Shown here one piece after another: positions 15,801 through 21,679 of a stretch of 21,679 nt of DNA (position 1 is the first letter of the stretch; each line of letters starts with the position of its first letter). The DNA lies in the NCBI GenBank assembly GCA_038244055.1, contig JBBRTW010000064.1, positions 1-21,679 on the forward strand, read 5' to 3'. The stretch comes from DASPKW01 sp038244055 (GTDB taxonomy: Bacteria > Planctomycetota > Phycisphaerae > Tepidisphaerales > Tepidisphaeraceae). The position numbers were made by a program, and so were the translations under genes. The notes under the pieces are model-generated. The model did no database searches. It saw nothing but the letters and a program-made list of their open reading frames with translations, and was not told the DNA's origin.

Positions 15801-17278
15801 CCGCCGGTATTGAGCGACAGCGGGTCGGCACCGGGGATCAGAGGCCCGCGCACATCGCCATCGAAGCCGCAGCCACCCAACACCAGCTTCCCGCTGGCAC
15901 CGACATCGGGAAGGGAATCGATCAGGACGTACAACTGGTGCGCGGCGTCGATAAACGTCTCGGCGGTCTTGGCGGCCGCCGGGTCGTTTATCTCGACATA
16001 GCTGATGATGACTTCTTTGAGATTGACTTGGGAATCGCCATTGCGGTCCCAGCGGAGATGGACCATGTCATTGATCGTCGCCAGCAGCGGGATGGGCGTG
16101 TACAGGGCTTCGATCGCCGGTTTGATGGGACTCAGCACCGACTGCACCTTGTGGAGCACAGGGCCAATGTACGAATCGAAGAGCTGGCCCAGTCCCAGTT
16201 GGACATTGCTGTACGAAACAACCGGAATGGCGGCCGGCGCATCGAAGCGCCACTGGGCGCCAACGAGGGCGGGGTTCCACGTCACGCTCAGTTCGGCATC
16301 GATCGAGGGAAGAAACATCGCCAGGTCCGCGGGCGGATGATCCATGCCCACGGTCAAGTGGAAGTTGGCAGAGCCTTTGGTATCGCCGCTGGCGGACTGG
16401 TCCAAAGTGAGGCTTGTTAGATTGTCCACACTGAGCTTGCTCCCGCTGACATCGAACGCCTGATTGAAGACGACCGCCTGATCGAAAGAGGCGCTGCCGT
16501 TGCTGGCGGCCGTGAGGGGCATCCAGAAAAGTTTGCCGCCGCGGGCGACATCGGTATCGGGACCATCGGTTGCCGTAAACACGGACGCGCCGGGCAGTGT
16601 GAACGACAGATCGGCGCGGTTTGCGCTGAGATCGAGGTAGAAGCCATTCTTGTTCAGGCCGACGATGAGGGTCGATGAGTCATCGGTTGGCGCGGTAAGC
16701 TCGCCGGTGAGGTTCACGCCCAGGCGGGGCAGGCCGAGGTTGCCGGTCCATGGCAATGCAGCGTCGCGAAAGAGCACATCGTCGAGCTTGAGGGCGAGGC
16801 GCAATTCGCTGCCGGAACTGCCGGAGTCGCTGACATCGCTGAGATGGGTGCCAAATGCATTGGCGAGCGCGGTGTTCAGCATGGCGCCGGTGATCGCCTG
16901 ATCCGTCGGAAGTTGCTTGAAGGCCTCGGTAAGCTTGTCGCTCGCGACCTGAAGTTTTGTGGCATTGCCGGGCTCGGCGCGAAAAACGCCGCCCGCCATG
17001 GGGAGCGTGGCGAAGGCCTTGGCATAGACGGCATCAACCACTGTCGCGAGTTGGCCGATATGCTCCGGGTTGATCGCGGCGCGGACATCGGAGTCGAGCG
17101 TGAGAGTCGGGTCGATGCTCAACATCACCCGCTGCTCCATCATCTCGAGCATGAACGGAGCAACGGCCGCGCGAAGGATGGCCGTTCGTTGAGAGCTTCT
17201 CATTGTTCGCGCGCGGGGATGGCGCGCCCGCTGAACCCGGGCCGTACCGATGGCCGATCGTGGGCTGGCTTGACTCAT
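12815..17278 (-). CDS. Giant LEPR-XLL-like, RTX-repeat surface or secreted protein
   Basis: Encodes 1487 aa from an ATG at 17278 with GGAG five bases upstream. Open frame continues to 17425, but the ATGs at 17425 and 17203 have weaker ribosome sites. The basic N-terminus leads into LEMMEQRVMLSIDP (about 44-57), which resembles the LEPR-XLL motif near the start of very large exported planctomycetal and verrucomicrobial proteins. The middle (about 100-850) is beta-rich with an EF-hand or dockerin-like calcium loop DRNGDSQVNLKE at 411-422. Two blocks of RTX nonapeptides (GGxGxDxLx) follow at about 857-1055 and 1301-1398, separated by a PKD-like segment (VIWSFGDGTT, about 1182-1221). RTX repeats bind calcium and fold outside the cell. 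The C-terminal 80 residues after the repeats may serve as a secretion signal. No catalytic motif is seen; an adhesin or matrix role is inferred. Confidence 0.82.
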   Translation of the reverse strand: MSQASPRSAIGTARVQRARHPRARTMRSSQRTAILRAAVAPFMLEMMEQRVMLSIDPTLTLDSDVRAAINPEHIGQLATVVDAVYAKAFATLPMAGGVFRAEPGNATKLQVASDKLTEAFKQLPTDQAITGAMLNTALANAFGTHLSDVSDSGSSGSELRLALKLDDVLFRDAALPWTGNLGLPRLGVNLTGELTAPTDDSSTLIVGLNKNGFYLDLSANRADLSFTLPGASVFTATDGPDTDVARGGKLFWMPLTAASNGSASFDQAVVFNQAFDVSGSKLSVDNLTSLTLDQSASGDTKGSANFHLTVGMDHPPADLAMFLPSIDAELSVTWNPALVGAQWRFDAPAAIPVVSYSNVQLGLGQLFDSYIGPVLHKVQSVLSPIKPAIEALYTPIPLLATINDMVHLRWDRNGDSQVNLKEVIISYVEINDPAAAKTAETFIDAAHQLYVLIDSLPDVGASGKLVLGGCGFDGDVRGPLIPGADPLSLNTGGTSSGANVLAQASSTGGSVTGFLSQFTNNALRPDASKPRLLSFSFLDDPSRVMGLFANQDVTLLNLDLPHFDVPFAFDLPAIGPFFGVLYINLGFGLRLSADLGLGYDTRGLADFAKGGYRDPGTLWNGLYINDWQRDASNLDGWARDAKGQTIDIPEVSLLIDVHGGASVGWQYLNASVTVHFGANVDVNLHEPNSNGVDDGYRIDGALAKPDGKIRYDEMKWMWDKKGVLGLFDLSGAFTAGLDVGLTALWWSWNWRVATLTLAQFGKPSATTQAPAQPKLATLDPDGTLRLHMGDLASRREDLFSSEIDETFTVVPGDAAGDVTVSAFGFSQSFKNVSRINANGGSGNDSVSILKGVNLPATLNGDDGDDTLAVFDGTAILHGGAGNDVLTGGTGADKLYGDDGNDAIAGFAGNDTLEGGAGSDTLNGDANGLDDTVAGSGSEAAGNDSICGGIGNDFLFGGPGDDYLDGGDGDDALLGDVAREIHHAALLPGEIGNDILVGGPGKDRLAGDDMLLVPLSPASSGIQYGAGGGNDTFIASLADDIVLGQGGDDLLTLAGTGTFDLRSEAIAMGDAKRLTGINRIDLNTTGADYLYLNVATVHSITDAGTHTLLVRGGPGDGVDLGEPWTVGTNEVLATQWGVLTCRVFSAGANTVKIGAGVDATLPRPLSKGLGVTAEPISFTSPYAGADSTSSVIWSFGDGTTLPSTSVNTPGALAPTHIYYFADSRTRTARFPVNLLISERDGGNTTFTDSILVYDMVQIDGVLSIGGTAGNDFINVSDRAGKMLNVFRWGTLVGIFPNTGRPVRVFGGAGDDTLDASDYLSAAVESYGGDGNDLMRGGAGDDMLFGEAGNDRLDARAGNDILVGGPGNDIGEGGNGNDLMIGGLGSDSMLGRAGDDLLIAGYTDFDAVPSILSAALSTWNLPMDYDTRTATLRYSFFKPGVTVHDGLKTDVDWLTGGTYGLPDRDYFFGSIVTTKYADRFGNERIEYVL
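13085..13376 (-). repeat. RTX calcium-binding repeat block, C-terminal
   Basis: Tandem GGxGxDxLx nonapeptides read on the minus strand, for example GGAGDDMLFG, GGPGNDIGEG and GGLGSDSMLG. About ten units are recognisable. On the plus strand they show as recurring GTCGTTGCCG and GTCATCGCC-like words. The block is part of the gene at 12815-17278. Confidence 0.8.
14115..14708 (-). repeat. RTX calcium-binding repeat block, central
   Basis: A longer array of GGxGxDxLx units (GGAGNDVLTG, GGTGADKLYG, GGAGSDTLNG, GGIGNDFLFG, GGPGDDYLDG, GGDGDDALLG), interrupted twice by longer linkers near 14210-14260 and 14310-14370. Part of the gene at 12815-17278; the interruptions suggest repeat decay or insertion of spacer segments. 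Confidence 0.8.
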
Positions 17279-17662
17279 CGCAGCTCCATCACAAGTTTTG
17301 TTGGATGGACGGCGAGGTCGGTAGCGGGCGGGAGGATCGCTCTTCCACAGATGGTCCGTAGCCGGCGCGTTTGGCTGGCAACGCCGTTCGTCTGTGAACA
17401 TCCTATTTTCATGGAGAACCGGCAATCAATCGCAAAGTCGGAATGTTGTGTGCAATCGCGATTATGCAGACCTGCCGCGTGTGGAAATGAAGAAGCTTAA
17501 TAACCCAACGGAGATACGAAAAGCCTCATCGCAGCGCATGCTTCAACGCCCCTTGATGCCCTAAGTTGTGTAAATATCGCCAGCCATTGCTGGCGTGGAT
17601 TTGCCCGTGGTAATAATAGCAGTGGCACCCTGCACTTCGAAAAGCCAAACGCCAGCCGCGTC
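17279..17662. other. Intergenic region upstream of the RTX gene and downstream of the TIM-barrel gene
   Basis: These 384 bases hold no gene I can support. They should contain the promoter and leader of the minus-strand RTX gene and the 3' end of the minus-strand TIM-barrel transcript. The part around 17420-17650 is more AT-rich than the flanking genes, as expected of regulatory DNA. One hairpin stands out at 17578-17595. I could not identify a convincing promoter. Confidence 0.5.
17578..17595 (-). terminator. Hairpin downstream of the TIM-barrel gene, possible weak terminator
   Basis: CGCCAGC (17578-17584) pairs with GCTGGCG (17589-17595) across a four-base loop. On the minus strand the stem is followed by ATATTTACAC, a poor U tract, about 70 bases after the stop of the gene at 17663. 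The position fits a terminator for that gene; the strength is doubtful. Confidence 0.4.
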
Positions 17663-18628
17663 CTACGCCAACGCTTCCCTGCAGTACGCCACGCACTTGG
17701 CCACCTCGGCGACCGAGGTCGAGCCGGCGGGAATTTTGTACTCCAGTTCGATGTCGCCGTAGATCGGCCACTTTTCCTTCTTCAGCAATTGCAGCACTTC
17801 CTTGATCGGCGTCTTGCCCTGGCCCCAGGCGAGGTTGCCGCCCTCGGGCGTGCGGTCCTTCAAGTGCAGGCTGATGATCCGGTCGTGGTATTTCTCGATC
17901 ACGGGGATGGGGCTCTTGCCTTTCGTGCCGGCGACGTAATGGCCGATGTCGAAGTTGAACGCGATGTACGGGCCGAAATCGAGCAGCGGATCGAGCTTGT
18001 CGATCGTCGGGACGTTGCCGGTGTGGTTGTGGAAGGCGACGTAGATCTTGTGCTTCTCCGCGAACGGGGCGAGCTTCTTCGCCAGCGCATCGGTGCGCTC
18101 GGTGGTGACCGCCTTGCAGCCCAGCGCCTTGGCCAGCTCGAAGTTGAAGTTGATGTCATCGTCCGTTCCGCCGAACGGGCATTTGTGGATGTGGATGTTG
18201 ACGCCGGCGTCGTTGTACATCTTCCGCAGCTCGGCGGCCTTGGCGAGATGGCCTTCGCGACGCTTGGCCAGTTCTTCTTCCGTCGGCTTGGGCGCGACGA
18301 GTTCCCCTTTCTTGGCCGGAGCGGGAAGCACGCCGAACGCGCGGATGGGGCCGTCCTTCAACTCGACCTCGCTGAGGCCGTCCTCAAGCAATGCCTTGAG
18401 CGTCTGCTCGGCAGTCTCGATGGTGCCGCCGCGGTAGCTGTAGGTGTTGATTCCAATGGCGACGCCGCCGAAGACGGAGTTGGGCTTTCCGCCCGGCGCG
18501 GCCGGCGCGTTGTCCGCCGCCAGTGCGTACCGGCCGATCATCACCGCAGCCCCGGCCGCCGCCGTGGTGGCCAGAAACCGGCGTCGGGAAATGGTGTTGA
18601 AAGTGCCGTCGTTGTTTCGCGGGTCCAT
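17663..18628 (-). CDS. Tat-exported sugar phosphate isomerase/epimerase-like TIM-barrel protein
   Basis: Encodes about 321 aa of the xylose isomerase-like (AP endonuclease 2) TIM-barrel superfamily. A twin-arginine signal SRRRFLATTAAAGAAVMIG lies near the N-terminus, so the protein is exported folded. Core landmarks (numbered from the ATG at 18634) are GINTYSYRGG (61-70), TTERTD with Glu179, FHNHTGN (201-207), FNFDIGHY with Asp229 and His232, SLHLKDR with His257 and Asp260, and GDIELEY with Glu296 and Glu298. These acids and histidines sit where the family binds its divalent metal. Two starts are possible: ATG 18634 has GGAG only two bases away, while ATG 18628 has it eight bases away and is preferred. 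Substrate unknown. Tat-exported paralogues are common in planctomycetes. It is transcribed away from the DUF1549 gene. Confidence 0.85.
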   Translation of the reverse strand: MDPRNNDGTFNTISRRRFLATTAAAGAAVMIGRYALAADNAPAAPGGKPNSVFGGVAIGINTYSYRGGTIETAEQTLKALLEDGLSEVELKDGPIRAFGVLPAPAKKGELVAPKPTEEELAKRREGHLAKAAELRKMYNDAGVNIHIHKCPFGGTDDDINFNFELAKALGCKAVTTERTDALAKKLAPFAEKHKIYVAFHNHTGNVPTIDKLDPLLDFGPYIAFNFDIGHYVAGTKGKSPIPVIEKYHDRIISLHLKDRTPEGGNLAWGQGKTPIKEVLQLLKKEKWPIYGDIELEYKIPAGSTSVAEVAKCVAYCREALA

Positions 18629-18634
18629 GGTCAT

Positions 18635-18943
18635 TTCTCCAGGGTATTTTCAGCCTCGCAGCCGCGGCGCGGCCGATTTCGATTGTCAGCGATGCTACCC
18701 GTGCGCGGCACTCGTGAACAGGCGTGCGCGCCGAAGCTGACAAAGGCTGGTCGGACTGCCTGTATCGAAAACAGTACGGGCGGCGGCTTGATCCATCGGC
18801 ACACCCATGCCGACTCGGCAACAAAAAAAGCTTGGTCCTGTTCGCGGATATCTCGCAAAATCGGGCCGACGCCGCTAAACGCCGGGCTTTGGCCGTGATA
18901 AACCATTAAGGCGGTGCGAATTGCCGCCGGAGGTTGTTGCGCA
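18635..18943. other. Divergent intergenic region
   Basis: About 309 bases between the minus-strand TIM-barrel gene and the plus-strand DUF1549/DUF1553 gene. Both promoters should lie here. It contains an A7 tract near 18824-18830 and an 8-bp direct repeat CGTGCGCG at 18700-18707 and 18723-18730. No coding region is supported; short open frames here resemble no known family. Confidence 0.5.
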
Positions 18944-20737
18944 TTGAAACAGACCCTGACCCATGTTGATCGTACCCCTTTGGGCCGCAGAGTCTGCGGT
19001 GCAGTGTTTGTTCTGCTCGCATGCGTTGGTATCGCTTCGATCCGACCCCTCGCTGCGGCCTCGCCCTTAAAAGATTCCTCAGCCAAAACTGACGCCCCAG
19101 CCGCGCCCGGGTCCGCGCTGCATTCGCGGATCGACGCAATGATCGAGGCGAAATGGGCTGAGGCGGGGGTGTCGCCGGCCGCGCCGGCATCGGATGCCGA
19201 GTTTCTTCGCCGTTTGTCTCTCGATCTGACCGGCGCGATTCCCGCGGCCGATGAAGTGCGGCGGTTTCTTGAGGACCGATCGGCGGACAAGCGCGCAGCG
19301 CTCATCGATCGCCTCCTTGCAGCCCCCGCATTTTCGCGGCGCATGGCCGATGCCTTTGACCTCATGCTGATGGAGCGCCGCACGGGCGATGATGCCGCAT
19401 CGCAGGCTTGGAATGATTTCCTGCGCGATTCGTTCGCGGAGAACGTGCCGCTGGACCGCCTGGCGCGGCAGATCCTCGCGCCCGATGCCGAGGACCCCAA
19501 AGCCCGCGCGGCGGCGGTCTTCTACACCAAGCGGCTGGAGTCCATCGGCGCTAATCCGGTGGATTATCCGCGGCTCGCCCGGGATGTCGGCCGGCTGTTT
19601 CTCGGGCAAGATCTTCAATGCGCCCAATGTCACAATCACCTTCAGATCAAGCAGTACAAGCAGGCGGATTTTCAGGGGCTGTTTGCATTCGTGGGTCAAA
19701 CCTACATCCGCAAGGACGCCAAGTTTCCCGCCGTGGGCGAGAAGGTGCTGGACAAGAAAATCGAGTTCACCTCCGTTTTCGCGGTTGAGCCAAAGAAGAC
19801 CGGCCCGCGAATTCCCGGCGGCGTCGAGATCGCCATCCCCTCGTTCCCCAAAGGGCAGGAGTATCTTCTGCCGCCCGACAAACGCGCGGGCTTTCTCGGC
19901 AGGCCGAAATTCAGCCCGCTGCAATCGCTGGGCGAGCAGGTGCCGCAGTCCAATCTATTTTCCCGCAACATGGCCAATCGTCTCTGGTTCCTGGTGATGG
20001 GGCGCGGGCTGGTGCATCCGCTGGATCTCGATCACGGCGGCAACCCGCCCAGTCATCCCGAGCTTCTGGACTTGCTGACGGATCAACTCAAGGCCATGAA
20101 GTATGATTCACGCGCCTTTTTGCGCGAACTGCTGCTGACGAAAACTTATCAGCGTTCGAGCCTTCTGCCCTCGGGCGCGGAGCCGCCGGCGAATTTGTTC
20201 GCGGTCGCGCCTCTCCGCCGGTTGTCGGCCGAGCAGTTGACCGCGATGGTGCTCACCGCGACGGGCGAGTTGGAGCGCGTCGCCGCCGCCAAAGCCGCGC
20301 CGAAAGTGGAGAAGAAGATCGATCCCGCCGCCGATGTGAATGATGATGAGAAGGGCCTGGCGTCAAAGTCCACCGGCCCGGTGACGCTGCGCGAGGCGCG
20401 GAAGAAATTCGTCAGCGCCTTCGCCGCGCCGATGGGAGAGGCGGAGATCGACTTTTCCCCATCGCTGGCGGCCGCGTTGTTTCTCTCGAATTCGGATGTC
20501 ATTCTGGATTGGCTCAAGCCGCGCCAGGGGAATCTGGTCGACCGGCTGGGCGCGATGGCGGATTCGAAGTCGGTGGCCGATGAACTGTATTTGAGCGTGC
20601 TGACCCGCCTGCCGACCGACGATGAAAGAGCCGAGGTGGGCGCGTTTCTGGAGAAGAATAAGTCGCGCCGGATGGGAGCGCTGAGCGATCTCGCCTGGGC
20701 GCTGCTCGCATCAACGGAATTCTGCGTCAATCATTGA
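18944..20737 (+). CDS. DUF1549/DUF1553 domain protein with one CxxCH haem motif
   Basis: Encodes 597 aa if the TTG at 18944 is used; it has a perfect GGAGG ten bases upstream (18929-18933). A GTG at 18914 in the same frame would add ten residues but has a poorer site. The N-terminus carries a signal peptide or anchor (VCGAVFVLLACVGIASI, then AAASP). The DUF1549 part (about 60-245) includes EFLRRLSLDLTGAIPAADEV and a haem c site CAQCH at 226-230, followed by NHLQIKQYKQADFQGLFAF. The DUF1553 part (about 305-570) includes NMANRLWFLVMGRGLVHP, DNGGNPPSHPELLD-like sequence (here DHGGNPPSHPELLD) and LLLTKTYQRSS. Such proteins pair with DUF1501 proteins throughout the planctomycetes, as here. An envelope electron-transfer or carbohydrate-related role has been suggested for them, but no activity is assigned. 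Confidence 0.88.
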   Translation: MKQTLTHVDRTPLGRRVCGAVFVLLACVGIASIRPLAAASPLKDSSAKTDAPAAPGSALHSRIDAMIEAKWAEAGVSPAAPASDAEFLRRLSLDLTGAIPAADEVRRFLEDRSADKRAALIDRLLAAPAFSRRMADAFDLMLMERRTGDDAASQAWNDFLRDSFAENVPLDRLARQILAPDAEDPKARAAAVFYTKRLESIGANPVDYPRLARDVGRLFLGQDLQCAQCHNHLQIKQYKQADFQGLFAFVGQTYIRKDAKFPAVGEKVLDKKIEFTSVFAVEPKKTGPRIPGGVEIAIPSFPKGQEYLLPPDKRAGFLGRPKFSPLQSLGEQVPQSNLFSRNMANRLWFLVMGRGLVHPLDLDHGGNPPSHPELLDLLTDQLKAMKYDSRAFLRELLLTKTYQRSSLLPSGAEPPANLFAVAPLRRLSAEQLTAMVLTATGELERVAAAKAAPKVEKKIDPAADVNDDEKGLASKSTGPVTLREARKKFVSAFAAPMGEAEIDFSPSLAAALFLSNSDVILDWLKPRQGNLVDRLGAMADSKSVADELYLSVLTRLPTDDERAEVGAFLEKNKSRRMGALSDLAWALLASTEFCVNH

Positions 20738-20748
20738 ACATCAACGCC

Positions 20749-21679
20749 ATGAACCATCGCTTCGCCTGCAACACCGCCGATCACACGCTCTCGCGCCGCA
20801 AGGTGCTGGGCGGATTCGCCGGCCTCGCCGGAGCGGTGGCCGGCGGCGCGGGCCTTTTCGCAACCGGTCTCTCCGCCGCCGCCGCGGCCCAGATCAAGGC
20901 CCAGCGCAAGCAAGTTCTCTTTCTCTGGATCGACGGCGGCATTTCCCAACTCGAATCCTGGGACCCCAAACCCAATTCGCAGTTCGGCGGGCCTTTTCGA
21001 ACGATCCCGACATCGGTTCCCGGTGTCCATGTCTCCGAGTTAATGGAGCATACGGCCAAACAGATGCATCACCTGGCGGTGATTCGCTCGATGGCGACCA
21101 AGGATGAGAATCATTCTTCGGCCGTCGCCCGCATCCAGCGTGGCGACCCGAAGAATCGCGGCGTGGCCTATCCATTCTTCGGATCGGCCTGCGCCAAATT
21201 TCTCGGGCCCGGCGATTCGAGGCTGCCGCCCTACGTCTGGGTCAAGCCCCAGTCCGGCGGATTTCGCACGGAAGATGCGGGTTTTCTCGGGCCGCAATAT
21301 GGCTGCCTCGCACTGGGCGATGGAAAAGCGCCAGAGAACCTTCTTCGCAATCCCGCCCTCACCGCCGAAGTCGATGCCGCCCGCAACGAGCTTCGCAGGA
21401 AGGCCAACGAGCGCTTCGCGCGGAGCCATCGCAGCGCCGAGAATGACGCCAACGCCTATGCCTACGACATGGCCGCCCAACTCATGGTGCGACAGGATCT
21501 CTTCGATGAATCGAAATTCACCGCCCGCGATCTGGATCGCTACGGGCGGCATGACCTGGGCCGTCATCTCTTGCAGGCGCGCCGGCTGCTCGAAGCGGGC
21601 GTGACTTTCGTCAAAGTCACCAGCTTTCACTGGGATACGCACGGTGACAACTTCAACCTGCATCAGTGCCTGGTCCCGC
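20749..21679 (+). CDS. DUF1501 family protein, Tat-exported (3' truncated by window end)
   Basis: An ATG at 20749 opens a frame with no stop to the window end (310 residues seen). A twin-arginine signal (LSRRKVLGGFAG, then a hydrophobic Ala/Gly stretch) covers the first 45 residues. The mature part starts with QVLFLWIDGGISQLESWDPKP, the N-terminal signature of DUF1501 proteins, which belong to the alkaline phosphatase/sulfatase-like superfamily. HHLAVIRSMATKDENHSSA and, near the edge, TSFHWDTHGDNF are further family landmarks. The gene starts 11 bases after the stop of the DUF1549/DUF1553 gene, so the two form an operon. An in-frame TTG at 20734 overlaps that stop but would only add five residues. 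No substrate is known for the family. Confidence 0.88.
   Translation, partial: MNHRFACNTADHTLSRRKVLGGFAGLAGAVAGGAGLFATGLSAAAAAQIKAQRKQVLFLWIDGGISQLESWDPKPNSQFGGPFRTIPTSVPGVHVSELMEHTAKQMHHLAVIRSMATKDENHSSAVARIQRGDPKNRGVAYPFFGSACAKFLGPGDSRLPPYVWVKPQSGGFRTEDAGFLGPQYGCLALGDGKAPENLLRNPALTAEVDAARNELRRKANERFARSHRSAENDANAYAYDMAAQLMVRQDLFDESKFTARDLDRYGRHDLGRHLLQARRLLEAGVTFVKVTSFHWDTHGDNFNLHQCLVP

Noticed and set aside
18724..18909. A 61-codon plus-strand frame in the divergent intergenic region
   Set aside because: No ribosome binding site, signal or family resemblance; the region more likely holds two divergent promoters.

Overview
The window looks like part of a chromosome from a high-GC member of the Planctomycetota. 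The taxonomic guess rests on gene content: a DUF1549/DUF1553 cytochrome-like protein followed by a DUF1501 protein, large exported proteins resembling the hydrazine synthase alpha subunit fused to formylglycine-generating-enzyme-like (FGE-like) domains, a Tat-exported sugar-isomerase-like TIM barrel, and a giant RTX-repeat protein with an LEPR-XLL-like N-terminal motif. I see no tRNA, rRNA, CRISPR array, insertion sequence or phage gene. Almost every gene product carries a signal peptide, a Tat signal or membrane segments, so this is a cell-envelope and secretion region.

Layout. (1) 1-1402, plus strand: the 3' end of a VIT/von Willebrand A type protein that ends in a Gly-rich, hydrophobic, Arg-rich sorting tail, overlapped by 4 bp by a rhombosortase, the intramembrane serine protease family that processes such tails. 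A perfect 12-bp stem followed by T5 lies inside the first 20 codons of the protease. (2) 1569-12715, plus strand: two large paralogous secreted proteins (1197 and 1379 aa), each with a beta-propeller related to the hydrazine synthase alpha middle domain, two CxxCH haem c motifs and a C-terminal FGE-like domain. A small exported DUF5666-like protein lies between them. The second paralogue has an extra N-terminal NPCBM-like carbohydrate-binding domain and is translationally coupled to a secreted glycoside-hydrolase-like protein. (3) 12733-12801: a 22-codon reading frame with a perfect Tat motif that stops at once, possibly a gene remnant. (4) 12815-17278, minus strand: the 1487-aa RTX/LEPR-XLL protein. 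(5) 17663-18628, minus strand: the Tat-exported TIM-barrel protein. (6) 18944-21679, plus strand: the DUF1549/DUF1553 gene and the DUF1501 gene, the latter cut by the window end.

How the parts may work together (inference): region 2 could be a periplasmic or surface module for polysaccharide oxidation or breakdown, with dihaem propeller proteins handling electrons, the NPCBM-like domain binding glycan and the hydrolase cleaving it. Region 1 is a self-contained substrate and protease pair for surface anchoring or release. The most unusual items are the tandem dihaem-propeller-FGE fusions coupled to a hydrolase, the dedicated rhombosortase/substrate pair, and the terminator-like palindrome inside the protease coding sequence.
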